Shown here one piece after another: positions 45,768-57,147 of a stretch of DNA of 64,000 nucleotides (its first letter is position 1; each line of letters begins with the position of its first letter). Both the position numbers and the translations under genes were made by a program. The stretch covers positions 1-64,000 of the forward strand of contig NZ_ANOH01000048.1 of NCBI RefSeq assembly GCF_000346505.1, in the 5' to 3' direction. The notes beneath the pieces were generated by a model that had not been told where the DNA came from, searched no databases, and saw nothing but the letters and a program-made list of their open reading frames with translations. This DNA is from Aporhodopirellula sallentina SM41. GTDB lineage: Bacteria; Planctomycetota; Planctomycetia; Pirellulales; Pirellulaceae.

Positions 45768-48700
45768 GTGATCTGGAAACACATCGAAAACATCTGCAGC
45801 GGACTCGGAATTGCCAGCAGCAAGCGGTCGCGACTGCGCGAACCGTCGCCCACGAGCGTGCGCACCCGCCGTGGACATCTGAGCAAACTGATCGCCGCCT
45901 CATCGCAGCGTCCCGGGGTTCACTCCCGGAACATGCGAGTCGAATCACTCGAAGAGCGACGCCTGATGGCGGCCGATCCGATTCATGTCGGGGTCGTTTA
46001 CCTCGAAACCGATTATCTCGAAACCGACGTGGGTAGCGACTCGGCTGGTGACAAGTTCATTCTCTCGTTCACCGGGGGTGCGCCGGGAACGACGCTAACC
46101 GAACTGCGGATCATCACCGACAAAGACGGCGACGGTATTAGCGTTGGTGACCCCATTTTCGACACCGAGGCAGGTGGGCGTGGTAAGAACGGTTTCCACG
46201 GCTTTGAATTGGTCCCCGGTCAGTCCGAGGTGGTCGAAGTCGAGGTCGTCGACGGCGGTCAGGAATTGATCCTTCGCCCGGAAGACTTCCAGGCGGGCGA
46301 TCAACTCGTCTTCACACTCGACGTCGACGAAGTCCTGCGGAATCTGGAGGACCTCGAACAGTTCAACCAACGCCTCGACGTGATCACGTCGGGACAGGAA
46401 TTCCAAGATTCAATCCTCGAAGCCGTCTTCGAAGCCCCCAACTACTACGAAGCGTCCGCAGATTCGATCTTCCTGAACGACTATGGCGATCCTAAAGCCG
46501 ACTTTGGGCTGAACCTGCCGCCGGACGAAAGCGATGAGGCCGAGAGTTTGCCGAACCGTTCGGCCGCCGCCGTCGCGAGCGTCACGCAAACCCCGCGCCC
46601 AGCCTCGGTGGGCGGTTTCGTCTATCGCGACGACAACGATTCGGGAACCAAAGACCCCGGCGAAGTCGGCTTGGGTGGCGTCCTGATTCGCCTCGAACCG
46701 ATCGACACGATCGCACCGCAAGCGACCCTGACGACCACCACCGCGGCGGATGGCTCCTACCAGTTCGACAACGTCATGCCGGGAACCTACCGGATCGTTG
46801 AAGTCGATCAACCTGAAGACCTCGACGACGGAAAAGACGCCGCCGGAACGATCTCGGGTCGTGTGGTCGGTTCGGCCGTGAATCCCGGTGACGAAATCGT
46901 GGGTGTCGTCCTCAACGGTGGCGACGCGGGGATCAACTACAACTTTGGTGAACTGCCGCTCGGTTCGATTGGGGGCTTCGTTTACCTCGCCGCACCGGGC
47001 GCCGATTGCGACGGCGATCATGACGACGGTGACAGCACACCGTTGCCGGACGTCGAAATCCGGCTGATCGACGAGAACGGCAACGTCGTCGAGACGACTT
47101 ACACCGGTGCCGACGGCAGCTACCGATTCGACGATCTTCACAAAGGCGTCTACAGCATCGTCGAAGTCACACCCGAAGGATTGATCGACGGCGGCGCGCA
47201 CCCCGGCGATATTCAAACGCTCGCATCAAACGTCTTGGTGGGAATCGGTTCCGCGGTGGACGGCGGAACGATCACTCACGTCGAATTGCCATCCGGCGGT
47301 CAGGGTGAGTCCTACAACTTCTGCGAAGCCGCCCCGGGATCGATCTCCGGACAGGTCTACCACGACCGTGACAACGATGGTGTCAGGGATACCGGCGAAG
47401 AAGCCATCGAAAATGTTTCCTTGGACCTGGTGGACGCTAGCGGTACGATCGTCGCGTCCACTCAGACGGATTCTCAGGGGCAATACATCTTCGATGACTT
47501 GCCCCCGGGAACCTACTCGGTCATCGAAACGCAACCATCCGGGTACATCGACGGCAAGGACCGCGTCGGGACGATTGGTTCGGCGCAGAGCGGTCGACTT
47601 GGCGCCGACAACGACTCGCTCGTCGACATCGTGCTGCGGCAGGGTTTGCACGGAGTCAACTATGACTTCGGCGAACGCCAAGTCGCCTCCATCAGCGGTC
47701 GTGTTCACGTCGACCTCGACGAAGACTGCGAACTCGACCCGAATGAGACCACGCTCGCGGGCGTCGTCATCGAACTGAAGGACGAAAGCGGCAAAACCAT
47801 CGCGACGACGCAAACAGATGCGTTGGGAATGTATTATTTCGACAACTTGCTGCCCGGCACGTACAGCGTCGTCGAACAACAACCGGCAGGTTACTTCGAA
47901 GGTGGCGCCACGGTCGGCTCTGCAGGCGGTGTGCTCGACGGCACCAACCGAATCGAACAAGTGACGCTCACGTCAGGCGAGAACGCGACGGACTACGATT
48001 TCTGCGAACGCCCACCGGCCGACCTTTCGGGGGTCGTCTATGTCGACCGCGATGCTGACTGCATTCGTGATCCGAACGAGGAAGGGCTCGAAGGCGTCTT
48101 GATTGAACTGATCGATTCGTCAGGAAACGTTGTCGCGAGCACCACCACCGACGCCAACGGGGAATACCGGTTTACCAATCTCCGCGCCGGAGATTACCTC
48201 GTCCGCGAAACACAACCCGACGGCTACTTCCACGGCGGACAAACCGCGGGTAGCCACGGCGGTAACGATTCGGTCACCGACCGCATTTCAGCGATCCCGG
48301 TCGGTTGGGGTGAAACGCTAACCAACTACAACTTCTGCGAGGTACTGCCCGCGGAAATTTCAGGGATTGTCTACGTCGATCGCGACAACGATTGCGTTCG
48401 AGACAGCGGTGAGGAAGGCCTCGCGGGCGTCTTGATCGAACTGATCGACAGCAGCGGCAACGTCGTCGACTCAACGACCACCGACGCCAATGGCAACTAC
48501 TCGTTCACCAACCTGGAAGCCGGCGAGTATGTCGTTCGCGAGACGCAGCCGGAAGGATATTTCCACGGCGGCCAAACGGCGGGCAGCAAAGGTGGCAACG
48601 ATTCCATCGCCGACCGCATTTCAGCCATCCCGGTCGGATGGGGCGAGACACTGACCAACTACAACTTCTGCGAAGTGTTGCCTTCGGAGATTTCAGGTGT

Positions 48701-51407
48701 TGTCTATGTCGACCGAGACGAAGACTGCTTCCGCGACAGCAACGAAGAAGGACTCGCGGGCGTTCTAATCGAGCTTCTCGATAGCACCGGTACCGTTGTC
48801 GCCACGACGACCACCAACTCGCTGGGCGAGTATTCGTTCACGAACCTGCGGGCAGGCGAATACCAAATCCGCGAAACGCAGCCTGCCGGATACTTCCACG
48901 GCGGACAGGTCGCCGGCAGCAAGGGAGGCGATGACTCCATGGCCGACCGCATTTCGGCCATCCCGGTCGGATGGGGCGAGAGCCTAGTTAACTACGACTT
49001 CTGCGAGTTGCTACCGTCGGAGATTTCCGGAGTCGTCTATGTCGATACTGACCGCGATTGTTTCCAAGACCCCGACGAGATTGGACTCGGCGGCGTGCGG
49101 GTCGAACTCTACAACGATGCAGACCAACTGATCGCGTTCACGCTGACTGCGAACGACGGCAGTTACAGTTTCACGAACCTTGAAAAAGGAAACTACACGG
49201 TTCGCGAGATTCAACCCGAAGGTTATTTCCACGGCGGACAAGTCGCCGGTAGCGGCGGCGGGGACGACTCGGTCGACGACGTGATCTCGCAAATCGCCTT
49301 GGCGTCGGGACAATCCGCGACACGCTACGACTTCTGCGAACTGCCCCCGGCAACGATCTCCGGGAAGGTTTGGAGCAACCTGGATCTCGACCAAGAGTTT
49401 GACGAGAACGAATCTCCGATCCCCGGCGTCGTGATCGAACTGCGGGACGAGTCCGGCAACGTCATTGCAACCACACAAACCGATGCGGACGGGTGCTATG
49501 AATTCACCGGCCTGCGTCCCGGTCGTTATCAGGTCAAAGAGTATCAACCCGAAGATTACTTCCACGGCGGGCAAACCATCGGAACGCTCGGCGGTCGCCT
49601 GCTGCAATTCGACTTGATCGGCGAGATCGATGTCGAAGGTGGCGAACACGGAACCGAATACAACTTCCCCGAAGTCCCGCCGGTCACCATTTCCGGTTAT
49701 GTGTTCCAAGACGGCGACGCGCTCGTCCTTAGCGACACTCCCGATCCCGAGGATTTACGAGACTATCGCGACGGGCAACTCACCAGCGATGATACCCTCC
49801 TCGGCGGAGTGACCCTGGAACTACGTGACGTCTTTGGCGTTGCGATCGATCCGGCCAACGATCAGCTCGGCAACTCGTCGTCCAACGTAATCCGCGTCAC
49901 CACCGACGAAAACGGCTACTACGAGTTCACCGGCCTGCGCCCGCGGATCGTCTACTCCGTGTATCAAACTCAACCGACCGGCTATGTCGATTCGCTCGAT
50001 ACGGCAGGGACCACCGGCGGCCTCGCGATCAATGTCGCGGACTTCCCCGACCCCGGTGCCCTCAATTCCTTTATCTCAAGATTGGCCGAAGGCGGCGATC
50101 CAAAGTTCGACGCGATTTTCAACATCCAAGTCGATCCGGGACAAACCAGCACGAGCAACAACTTCAGCGAGATCGTGATCGAAGAACCGCCCGTCGTGCC
50201 ACCTCCGGCCGACGAAGATCCTGCCCCCGAGGCACCGATCACGCCGATCGAAACCTTCGATCCGGTCGTGCCCGTGGAAGCCTACTGGCAACCACAAAAC
50301 ATCACCCGGCCTATGTTGGCCGACGACGAATGGGAAGTCAGTTGGCACCTCAGCGTGATCAACGGCGGGTTCCCCCGAGGACAAGGCACTGCGTCGGCGA
50401 TGATGGCATCGAGCGATGGACGTTTGCAAATCCAACAGGCAACCTATCGTGGTGCCGATGACGCAAACGGTGCTGCCGTTGGCAAACTGCCGGACGTGCT
50501 TCTCGAAGTCAACCTATCGAAAGGTCGTTGGCAAATCACGCCGAGCAGCGCGAACACGATGCAGCCCCTTTCGGCCAACACCCGTAGTCTCTCGGCCGAG
50601 ACCAGTGACGATTCAATCCGCCTCGGCCACGAAGACGCGACCGCGTTGACGGGCGACTTCGATGGCGACGGTGTCGACGAAGCCGTGCTGTTTATCAACG
50701 GACAATGGTTTGTCGACCTCAACGGCGATGGGCAGTGGGACGCGGGCGATTTGTGGGTTCGCCTCGGCACCGAACTCGACCGACCTGTCGTCGGTGACTG
50801 GGACGGCGACGGCAAAGACGACGTCGGAATCTTTGGTCGACGTTGGCAGAACGATGCCGAACGAATCCGACAGGACCCCGGCTTGCCTGACCCAGCCAAC
50901 CATCGACGACGTCAACTCCGACGCGAAGACCTCGTTCACCGCGAGCTCACCGAAGAAGAGAAACAACAACGTCTGTTGCTGCGAGGTGAAGACGGGAAGT
51001 GGCTCGCCGATGCGGTCGATCACGTGTTCCAATACGGCGAACAAGTCGACACGCCGATCGCAGGTGACTGGAACGGCGACGGCATCGATCAGATCGGTGT
51101 CTTCCGCAGCGGTCAATGGATGCTCGACGAAGACGGCGACGGTCGATGGACCAGCAAAGACCGACCGAAGACATTCGGGCGTCCTGGTGATGAACCCATC
51201 GTCGGTGACTTCAACGGCGACGGCATCGACGAGATCGGAGTCGTCCGTGGCGACCTATGGATCATCGATACCGATGGCGACCGTCGTATCACCGGTAACG
51301 ACAAACAGATCCAAGTGCCTCGGCCGAGCGGTGATGCACAACCGATCGCGGGCGACTTCGACGGCGACGACATCGACGATCCAGGCTACTACCAAGCCGC
51401 CGGATAA
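45768..51407 (+). CDS. Giant surface protein with ten SdrD-B repeats and FG-GAP-like end
   Basis: The 1879-residue protein starts at GTG 45768 (read MIWKHIENICSG), with GGGAGG 9 bases upstream. A basic leader and MRVESLEERRLMAAD match the start and signature of the protein at 27031-31620. After an N-terminal beta domain, ten SdrD-B units (about residues 280-1420) follow, each with 'SG-V-Y-D-D-D-C-D' and 'TTTDANGEYRFTNLxxGxY' motifs and 'YNFCE' ends; units 4 to 9 are exactly 111 residues. The last part has FG-GAP/VCBS-like GDFDGDGVDEAVLF and GDWNGDGIDQIGVF repeats with calcium-binding D-x-D-x-D-G loops. It is probably exported and rigidified by calcium, acting as a stalk or adhesin. Confidence 0.9.
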   Translation: MIWKHIENICSGLGIASSKRSRLREPSPTSVRTRRGHLSKLIAASSQRPGVHSRNMRVESLEERRLMAADPIHVGVVYLETDYLETDVGSDSAGDKFILSFTGGAPGTTLTELRIITDKDGDGISVGDPIFDTEAGGRGKNGFHGFELVPGQSEVVEVEVVDGGQELILRPEDFQAGDQLVFTLDVDEVLRNLEDLEQFNQRLDVITSGQEFQDSILEAVFEAPNYYEASADSIFLNDYGDPKADFGLNLPPDESDEAESLPNRSAAAVASVTQTPRPASVGGFVYRDDNDSGTKDPGEVGLGGVLIRLEPIDTIAPQATLTTTTAADGSYQFDNVMPGTYRIVEVDQPEDLDDGKDAAGTISGRVVGSAVNPGDEIVGVVLNGGDAGINYNFGELPLGSIGGFVYLAAPGADCDGDHDDGDSTPLPDVEIRLIDENGNVVETTYTGADGSYRFDDLHKGVYSIVEVTPEGLIDGGAHPGDIQTLASNVLVGIGSAVDGGTITHVELPSGGQGESYNFCEAAPGSISGQVYHDRDNDGVRDTGEEAIENVSLDLVDASGTIVASTQTDSQGQYIFDDLPPGTYSVIETQPSGYIDGKDRVGTIGSAQSGRLGADNDSLVDIVLRQGLHGVNYDFGERQVASISGRVHVDLDEDCELDPNETTLAGVVIELKDESGKTIATTQTDALGMYYFDNLLPGTYSVVEQQPAGYFEGGATVGSAGGVLDGTNRIEQVTLTSGENATDYDFCERPPADLSGVVYVDRDADCIRDPNEEGLEGVLIELIDSSGNVVASTTTDANGEYRFTNLRAGDYLVRETQPDGYFHGGQTAGSHGGNDSVTDRISAIPVGWGETLTNYNFCEVLPAEISGIVYVDRDNDCVRDSGEEGLAGVLIELIDSSGNVVDSTTTDANGNYSFTNLEAGEYVVRETQPEGYFHGGQTAGSKGGNDSIADRISAIPVGWGETLTNYNFCEVLPSEISGVVYVDRDEDCFRDSNEEGLAGVLIELLDSTGTVVATTTTNSLGEYSFTNLRAGEYQIRETQPAGYFHGGQVAGSKGGDDSMADRISAIPVGWGESLVNYDFCELLPSEISGVVYVDTDRDCFQDPDEIGLGGVRVELYNDADQLIAFTLTANDGSYSFTNLEKGNYTVREIQPEGYFHGGQVAGSGGGDDSVDDVISQIALASGQSATRYDFCELPPATISGKVWSNLDLDQEFDENESPIPGVVIELRDESGNVIATTQTDADGCYEFTGLRPGRYQVKEYQPEDYFHGGQTIGTLGGRLLQFDLIGEIDVEGGEHGTEYNFPEVPPVTISGYVFQDGDALVLSDTPDPEDLRDYRDGQLTSDDTLLGGVTLELRDVFGVAIDPANDQLGNSSSNVIRVTTDENGYYEFTGLRPRIVYSVYQTQPTGYVDSLDTAGTTGGLAINVADFPDPGALNSFISRLAEGGDPKFDAIFNIQVDPGQTSTSNNFSEIVIEEPPVVPPPADEDPAPEAPITPIETFDPVVPVEAYWQPQNITRPMLADDEWEVSWHLSVINGGFPRGQGTASAMMASSDGRLQIQQATYRGADDANGAAVGKLPDVLLEVNLSKGRWQITPSSANTMQPLSANTRSLSAETSDDSIRLGHEDATALTGDFDGDGVDEAVLFINGQWFVDLNGDGQWDAGDLWVRLGTELDRPVVGDWDGDGKDDVGIFGRRWQNDAERIRQDPGLPDPANHRRRQLRREDLVHRELTEEEKQQRLLLRGEDGKWLADAVDHVFQYGEQVDTPIAGDWNGDGIDQIGVFRSGQWMLDEDGDGRWTSKDRPKTFGRPGDEPIVGDFNGDGIDEIGVVRGDLWIIDTDGDRRITGNDKQIQVPRPSGDAQPIAGDFDGDDIDDPGYYQAAG
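47688..49685 (+). repeat. Six tandem 333-bp repeats in the giant surface protein
   Basis: Unit starts at 47688, 48021, 48354, 48687, 49020 and 49353 (the next domain begins at 49686) are each exactly 333 bases apart. Units 2-4 are near-identical over long stretches at the DNA level, for example GCCATCCCGGTCGGATGGGG. Earlier units of the protein are 348-375 bases. Confidence 0.9.
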
Positions 51408-51578
51408 CCGTAGAGCAACCGTCATTCGTCAAACAACGGCATGCTGACATCAATCGCCTCGCACACTCTCCCCGGACGTTGCCAGGCGAACGATACTCGG
51501 CACTCCATCGCGGGTACCCATCGATGATTTCGAACACGCCGATACGGTGCCGCGAATCGGCGAACAAACAACGCTTGC

Positions 51579-52325
51579 CTATTTACCAAGTTGACGCTGG
51601 CGGTATTCCGACGGCGACGTGTTCATGATCCGTCGAAAGCTACGGCTGAAGTGAGCATGATCGAAAAAGCCACATGCGTGTGCGATCTGCGAAATCGTCT
51701 GCTCCGTCTCCGTTAACAAACGAGCGGCGTTCTCAACCCGCACCCGAAGCAAATACTGTCGTGGCGAGGAACCGAACGCGTGGCGAAACCGGCGTTCGAA
51801 TTGACTCACCGACAATCCCGCCATCTCGGCGAGCTGCGACGTTGTGAGCGCCTCTTCGTAGTGCAAATGCAGATGCTCAACAACTAACGAAAAGGCATCC
51901 GCGTCGGCCGACTGTTCGCGCAGTTGCTCGATCTGTCGCGAAACCCCCGCGATCCCAATCACCACGCCGCGTCGATTTCGCAGTGGGACTTTGCTCGTCA
52001 TCACCAAACGCGGTGACCCTTCCGATTCCGGAGCACTCTCGATCCGATTGACGAGCGGCTCGCCCGATCGCATCACAACCTCGTCATCGGCCCGATACTC
52101 TTCGGCACGCTGCTTTGGGAAGAAGTCATAGTCGGTAAGGCCGATCGCCTGATCCTGTGACGAAACCCCACAATATTCGCACCCGCGACGGTTCAACGCG
52201 ATGAACCGTCCCTGCCGGTCTTTGACGAAGAACGAAACCCCCGGCAGTAGTTCGAATAGCTGGTTCATCTGCTCAAATCCATCGAGTTGGGCAAAGAACT
52301 TCTTTCTCGCATCGGCATCTTCCAT
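51579..52325 (-). CDS. PAS-AraC transcriptional regulator
   Basis: The 248-residue protein has an N-terminal PAS domain (about 17-135: LLPGVSFFVKDRQGRFIALNRRGCEYCGVSSQDQAIGLTDYDFFP). A C-terminal AraC/XylS DNA-binding domain follows (about 150-245) with both helix-turn-helix units (TTSQLAEMAGLSVSQFERRFRHAFG; TISQIAHACGFFDHAHFSRSFRRIMNTSPSEYR). The PAS part has two cysteines near CEYCGV that could bind a cofactor, but this is only a suggestion. It may regulate the divergently transcribed DUF1549/DUF1501 operon that starts 125 bases upstream of its own start. Confidence 0.9.
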   Translation of the reverse strand: MEDADARKKFFAQLDGFEQMNQLFELLPGVSFFVKDRQGRFIALNRRGCEYCGVSSQDQAIGLTDYDFFPKQRAEEYRADDEVVMRSGEPLVNRIESAPESEGSPRLVMTSKVPLRNRRGVVIGIAGVSRQIEQLREQSADADAFSLVVEHLHLHYEEALTTSQLAEMAGLSVSQFERRFRHAFGSSPRQYLLRVRVENAARLLTETEQTISQIAHACGFFDHAHFSRSFRRIMNTSPSEYRQRQLGK

Positions 52326-52449
52326 GCGTCTAATTTACACAGCCATCACGTATTGATGCAAGACAATACCGGTTCATCGGTCAATAATGTCGCACCAGTG
52401 GCCCCCAAGAGCACACTGCCGATTACTGATTTCGCCTGGAGCTGAAACT

Positions 52450-55400
52450 TTGAGAAACCGTCTTCGAACGATAGCAATCGCCCTCGCAATGGCCGCCACA
52501 ATGCTGGGATGGTCGCACGCCCGGGGTAGCGACATTGATTTCAATCGCGACGTGCGTCCGATCCTGTCCGACAAATGTTACTTCTGTCACGGCCCCGACG
52601 AAGAGAACCAGAAAGCCGGATTGCGGTTGGACGTTCGCGACGACGCCATTGACGCGATCGAGTCAGGCGAAATTCTCGATCGCATCACGAGCGACGACGA
52701 AGACTTCTTGATGCCGCCTCCATCGTCCAATCTGTCGTTAACCGACGAGGACAAACAAACCATCGCGCGGTGGATCGAAGAAGGGGCTCAGTACGACGGA
52801 CACTGGGCGTTCAAACCGCTTCCCGCGAAAGTCGACGTCCCCGAACTCGATCAAGACGAGTGGTGCCGACAACCGATTGACCGTTTCGTTTTGCAAACGA
52901 TGAGGGAAGCCGGGATGACTCCCGCCCCGGAAGCCGCCCCGTTGATTTGGCTTCGCCGGGTAACACTCGACCTGACCGGACTGCCTCCCACACCATCTCA
53001 GGTCGAACGGTTTGGAAAGGCGGTATCCAAAGACACCGAGGACGCCTACCAAACTGCCGTCGCGGAGCTGCTCGCATCACCCGCGTTCGGCGAACACATG
53101 GCCGTCGCGTGGCTCGACGCGGCTCGCTATGCCGATTCCTACGGCTATCAATCTGACAAACTCAACACCCAGTGGCCGTACCGCGATTGGGTCGTCGACG
53201 CGTTCAACAAAAACCTTCCCTACGACGACTTTCTTACCTGGCAACTCGCAGGTGACTTGCTCGACAATCCGACTCGCGAACAGCGTTTGGCAACCGCGTT
53301 CAACCGAATCCACCGGCTCAACAACGAGGGCGGTGCCGTCTTTGAAGAGTGGCGTATTGAAAACGTTGCCGACCGTGTTCAAACATTCGGTACCGCAATC
53401 CTCGGCCTCACGCTTGAGTGCTGTCGCTGCCACGACCACAAGTACGATCCGATTCCGATGAAGGATTTCTATTCCTTGTCGGCTTACTTCAACTCGATCG
53501 ACGAAAGCGGCGTATACGACCGAACCGAAAAGGTGCCAGCGCCATCATTGCTGCTGCCCACCGAGGAACAGCAAGCCGCATTCGAACAAGCTCAACAGGA
53601 ACTCCGTGCCGCCGAAAAACGCTACGCGGAAGAATCCGAACGTGCGAAAGATCGCTACGTCACATGGAAGGAAGCCAACCCGTCCGCCACCGCGAGCCTG
53701 CCTGATCTACGCCTCGCGTTATCGTTCGATCGAAACTACGACAAGACTCTCAAGAGCGTCTATCATCCGTCGCAATCCGATCGCAGTTGGACGTCCATGC
53801 CGGACCTCGTCTCAGTCGATGACATCACCATTCCTCGGCTCAATCCTGAGTTGGCCGCCGACCGCCTCGAGGAACCAGGCGGGGACAACGCACTCCCACG
53901 GCTCGCACTCTCTCTCGACGGGGAACGCGGCATCACGACCTCCGGCATTGAACCGCTCGACCGTTGGACACCGTTCTCACTCGTGATCACTCTTCGCGAG
54001 ACCAAACGAGTGGCCGAACGCAGCCTGATCGCCCACCACACCCGCGGAACCGATTGCGGCTACAACGGTTGGGACCTGACGCTCGTGGACGGCTACCTCG
54101 AATCGCGGATGTATCGCGTCTGGCCGGGCAACGCGATCGGTGTGCGGACCAAAGAACGCATCCCGGTCGATCAGTGGCTGCAAATTTCGGCAACGTATGA
54201 CGGTTCGTCCAAGGCCGCTGGTTTGCAGTTGTTCCTCAACGGCGAGCCGCTCGAAACCACCGTCCTTCGCGACAAGATCAAAAAGTCAGCGAACGTCAAA
54301 GTCGACCATGGAGGCGAGTTTGTCGTCGGACAACGTTTCCGAGCTCGCGGACTCGCAGGCGGTCTGATCGATGACGTTCGGTTGTATACGCGAGCATTGA
54401 CCGAGAACGAACTACGGTATCTCGCGACCGGAGCCCCCCTCCCCGTATCGGAGGCGACCTACATCTCCGCAATCGACGAACCGGCCCGCACAGCGTGGGA
54501 CGCATTGAACGAAGCACGTCATGCGTACGTCATGGCGGAAGAAGTCATGAATGAAGTTCCGATCATGCACGAGATGGAAGAACCTCGCCCCGCCCACTTG
54601 CTCGCCCGTGGCCAATACGACGCACCCAAAAACGAACAAACTCGAGTCGAACGCGCCGTTCTCTCGAGCCTGCCGGTTGGCTTCCCCGAAGACGCACGCA
54701 ACGATCGACTCGGGTTGGCTCGATGGGTGACCGATCCGGCGCATCCGTTGACCGGTCGTGTCGCGGTGAACCGATTCTGGGGCAACTTCTTTACCGATCC
54801 GCTCGTCCACACGCCCGAGAACTTCGGCCTGCAAGGCGACTTGCCGACGCACCCCGAGTTACTTGATTGGCTCGCCCGTGATTTCATAAACAGCGGATGG
54901 GACGTCAAACGGCTATGCCGCAACATTGTCCTGTCGTCGACCTACCGTCAAAGCTCCGCGGTCACGACGCAAAAGATCGCCGCCGATCCGACCAACCGTT
55001 TGCTATCGCGAGGCCCCGCGCACCGACTCGCCGCTGAACAAATCCGAGACATCGCCTTAGCGAGTTCGGAACTGATTAACCTCACACGCGGCGGGCCACC
55101 GGTTTCGCCTTACCAGCCCGGTGGAGACCTTTGGCGAGAATCCAACGGCATGTCGCCTCCGTATCAACAGTCGGTCGGCAAAGCCCTTTACCGACGGTCA
55201 CTGTATTCGGTCTGGAAACGCACCTCGCCACTACCGAACATGTTGACCTTCGACGCCACCACCCGTGAGGTCTGCTCAGTCAAACGGTCTCGCACCAATA
55301 CGCCACTGCAAGCCCTCGTGTTGCTCAACGACGTTCAGTTCGTCGAAGCCGCACGTGCGTTGGCCGAGCAAGTCCTCCCAACGAGTGACGAGACCGCGAG

Positions 55401-55641
55401 GATTGACGACGCCTTCTTGCGTCTGACCGGACGGCACCCGGATCAACGTGAGCTGGAGATCCTCGTGAACCAGTTGACGAGCGAACGAGAGTACTTCGCA
55501 AACAACCGTGACGCGGCGGTTGACTTTATCAAAATCGGCGAATCCCAACCGGACACCGACTTGGACCCGGTCGAACTCGCAGCAACCACTGCCGTTTGCC
55601 AAACCATCCTGAACCTCGACGCAACCATTTGGAAACGATAA
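52450..55641 (+). CDS. Planctomycete cytochrome c / DUF1549 / DUF1553 protein with LamG-like insert
   Basis: The product has a signal-like N-terminus ([25 protein letters not shown]), then a planctomycete-type cytochrome domain with CYFCH (haem-binding C43-x2-C46-H47). DUF1549 follows ([31 protein letters not shown]), then a LamG-like module (about 520-660: [14 protein letters not shown]...[18 protein letters not shown]) and DUF1553 ([47 protein letters not shown]). Such proteins are abundant in planctomycetes and tied to glycan use, but their reaction is unknown. I prefer the TTG at 52450 (GGAG 9 bases upstream) to the ATG at 52387, which would add 21 residues before the signal. The DUF1501 gene follows after 13 bases. 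Confidence 0.92.
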   Translation: MRNRLRTIAIALAMAATMLGWSHARGSDIDFNRDVRPILSDKCYFCHGPDEENQKAGLRLDVRDDAIDAIESGEILDRITSDDEDFLMPPPSSNLSLTDEDKQTIARWIEEGAQYDGHWAFKPLPAKVDVPELDQDEWCRQPIDRFVLQTMREAGMTPAPEAAPLIWLRRVTLDLTGLPPTPSQVERFGKAVSKDTEDAYQTAVAELLASPAFGEHMAVAWLDAARYADSYGYQSDKLNTQWPYRDWVVDAFNKNLPYDDFLTWQLAGDLLDNPTREQRLATAFNRIHRLNNEGGAVFEEWRIENVADRVQTFGTAILGLTLECCRCHDHKYDPIPMKDFYSLSAYFNSIDESGVYDRTEKVPAPSLLLPTEEQQAAFEQAQQELRAAEKRYAEESERAKDRYVTWKEANPSATASLPDLRLALSFDRNYDKTLKSVYHPSQSDRSWTSMPDLVSVDDITIPRLNPELAADRLEEPGGDNALPRLALSLDGERGITTSGIEPLDRWTPFSLVITLRETKRVAERSLIAHHTRGTDCGYNGWDLTLVDGYLESRMYRVWPGNAIGVRTKERIPVDQWLQISATYDGSSKAAGLQLFLNGEPLETTVLRDKIKKSANVKVDHGGEFVVGQRFRARGLAGGLIDDVRLYTRALTENELRYLATGAPLPVSEATYISAIDEPARTAWDALNEARHAYVMAEEVMNEVPIMHEMEEPRPAHLLARGQYDAPKNEQTRVERAVLSSLPVGFPEDARNDRLGLARWVTDPAHPLTGRVAVNRFWGNFFTDPLVHTPENFGLQGDLPTHPELLDWLARDFINSGWDVKRLCRNIVLSSTYRQSSAVTTQKIAADPTNRLLSRGPAHRLAAEQIRDIALASSELINLTRGGPPVSPYQPGGDLWRESNGMSPPYQQSVGKALYRRSLYSVWKRTSPLPNMLTFDATTREVCSVKRSRTNTPLQALVLLNDVQFVEAARALAEQVLPTSDETARIDDAFLRLTGRHPDQRELEILVNQLTSEREYFANNRDAAVDFIKIGESQPDTDLDPVELAATTAVCQTILNLDATIWKR

Positions 55642-55654
55642 AGGCGGCCCCACC

Positions 55655-57124
55655 ATGACAATTTCATTCAACGCAAATCAACAACACCCGATGACGGCCA
55701 ACCGCCGTATCTTTCTTCGCAACGGTTGCACAACTTTAGGCAGCGCCGCGCTAGCAACCCTGATGGGAAAAACGGGTTTGGCATCACCCACGCCTTCGCC
55801 GGCGGCCAATACGCCGTCGCCGATGTCGGGAACCCACTTCGCCCCCAAAGCCAAACGGGTCATCTACCTGTTTCAATCGGGAGGCCCCGCGCAGCAAGAC
55901 CTGTTCGATTACAAACCGATCCTTAACAAAATGAACGGCGAGGAACTGCCTGCTGCCGTGCGGGGCGAACAACGCCTCACCGGCATGAGCGTGAACCAGT
56001 CTTCTCTGCCGCTGGCCGGTTCCCACTTCAAATTCTCGCAGCATGGTGAATCTGGAGCATGGCTCAGTGATCTGCTGCCGCACCACCGCGAGATCGTGGA
56101 CGACGTTTGCTTCATCAAATCGATGAACACCGAAGCGATCAACCACGACCCCGCGATCACAATGTTCCAAACCGGCTCGCAAATCGCCGGACGCCCCTCA
56201 CTCGGTTCGTGGTTGTCATACGGACTCGGCAGCGAAAACGAAGACCTTCCCGCGTTCATCGTCCTCGTATCAGCGGGCCAGGGCGGTCAACCGCTCTACG
56301 CGCGGCTGTGGGGCAACGGTTTCCTTGACTCGAAGTATCAAGGAGTGCAGTTCCGTGGTGGCAACGATCCGGTTCTCTACCTATCAAACCCGTCCGGTAT
56401 CACCCGGCCACATCGCCGGTCACAACTCGATGCGATCAACAAACTGAATCAGCATCAGTATCAAAACGAACTCGATCCTGAAATCGAATCTCGAATCGCC
56501 CAATATGAAATGGCGTTCCGCATGCAAGCGAGCGTTCCGAGCGTGACCGACTTTTCAGACGAACCCGAGTCGACGTTCGAATCCTACGGTGAGGACGCCC
56601 GCAAACCGGGCACCTTCGCCGCCAACTGCTTACTTGCACGCCGTTTGGCCGAACGCGATGTTCGGTTCATCCAGTTGTACCACCAAGGATGGGACCAACA
56701 CTCCAACCTGCCCAAAGGCATCCGTGGACAAACCGCCGAGACGGACCGGGCATCCGCAGCGTTGATCAAAGATCTCAAACAACGCGGCATGCTCGACGAC
56801 ACCCTCGTCATTTGGGGTGGTGAATTCGGTCGAACATCATATTCGCAGGGCGTCCTCACACCGGACAACTACGGGCGAGATCACCATCCACGCTGCTTCA
56901 CCACGTGGATGGCCGGCGGCGGTGTTAAACCAGGAATGACCTACGGAGCAACGGATGAGTTCGGGTACAACGTCGTCGAAAACGGGGTCCATGTGCACGA
57001 CTTCAACGCCACCATCCTGCACCTGCTCGGCATCGATCACGAACGTTTGACGTATAAGTACCAAGGACGACGTTTCCGTCTGACCGACGTCCACGGCCAC
57101 GTCATTGATCCGATTCTCGCCTAG
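55655..57124 (+). CDS. DUF1501 protein with Tat signal
   Basis: The 489-residue protein starts with a twin-arginine signal ([21 protein letters not shown]). Its fold is of the sulfatase/alkaline phosphatase type used for DUF1501: [63 protein letters not shown] and [15 protein letters not shown]. It is exported already folded and partners the preceding DUF1549/1553 protein, a standard planctomycete pair. The enzyme activity is not established. ATG 55655 or 55691 could start it; both keep the Tat signal. The gene converges with the XylR-type regulator across a palindromic repeat. Confidence 0.9.
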   Translation: MTISFNANQQHPMTANRRIFLRNGCTTLGSAALATLMGKTGLASPTPSPAANTPSPMSGTHFAPKAKRVIYLFQSGGPAQQDLFDYKPILNKMNGEELPAAVRGEQRLTGMSVNQSSLPLAGSHFKFSQHGESGAWLSDLLPHHREIVDDVCFIKSMNTEAINHDPAITMFQTGSQIAGRPSLGSWLSYGLGSENEDLPAFIVLVSAGQGGQPLYARLWGNGFLDSKYQGVQFRGGNDPVLYLSNPSGITRPHRRSQLDAINKLNQHQYQNELDPEIESRIAQYEMAFRMQASVPSVTDFSDEPESTFESYGEDARKPGTFAANCLLARRLAERDVRFIQLYHQGWDQHSNLPKGIRGQTAETDRASAALIKDLKQRGMLDDTLVIWGGEFGRTSYSQGVLTPDNYGRDHHPRCFTTWMAGGGVKPGMTYGATDEFGYNVVENGVHVHDFNATILHLLGIDHERLTYKYQGRRFRLTDVHGHVIDPILA

Positions 57125-57147
57125 GCGTTCATGTCAACTCTCTCTTC

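Noticed and set aside
51408-51578. Fourth GTAGTGGA palindrome in the convergent gap
   Set aside because: Only a short GGGTACCC dyad is present; the outer signature is missing.
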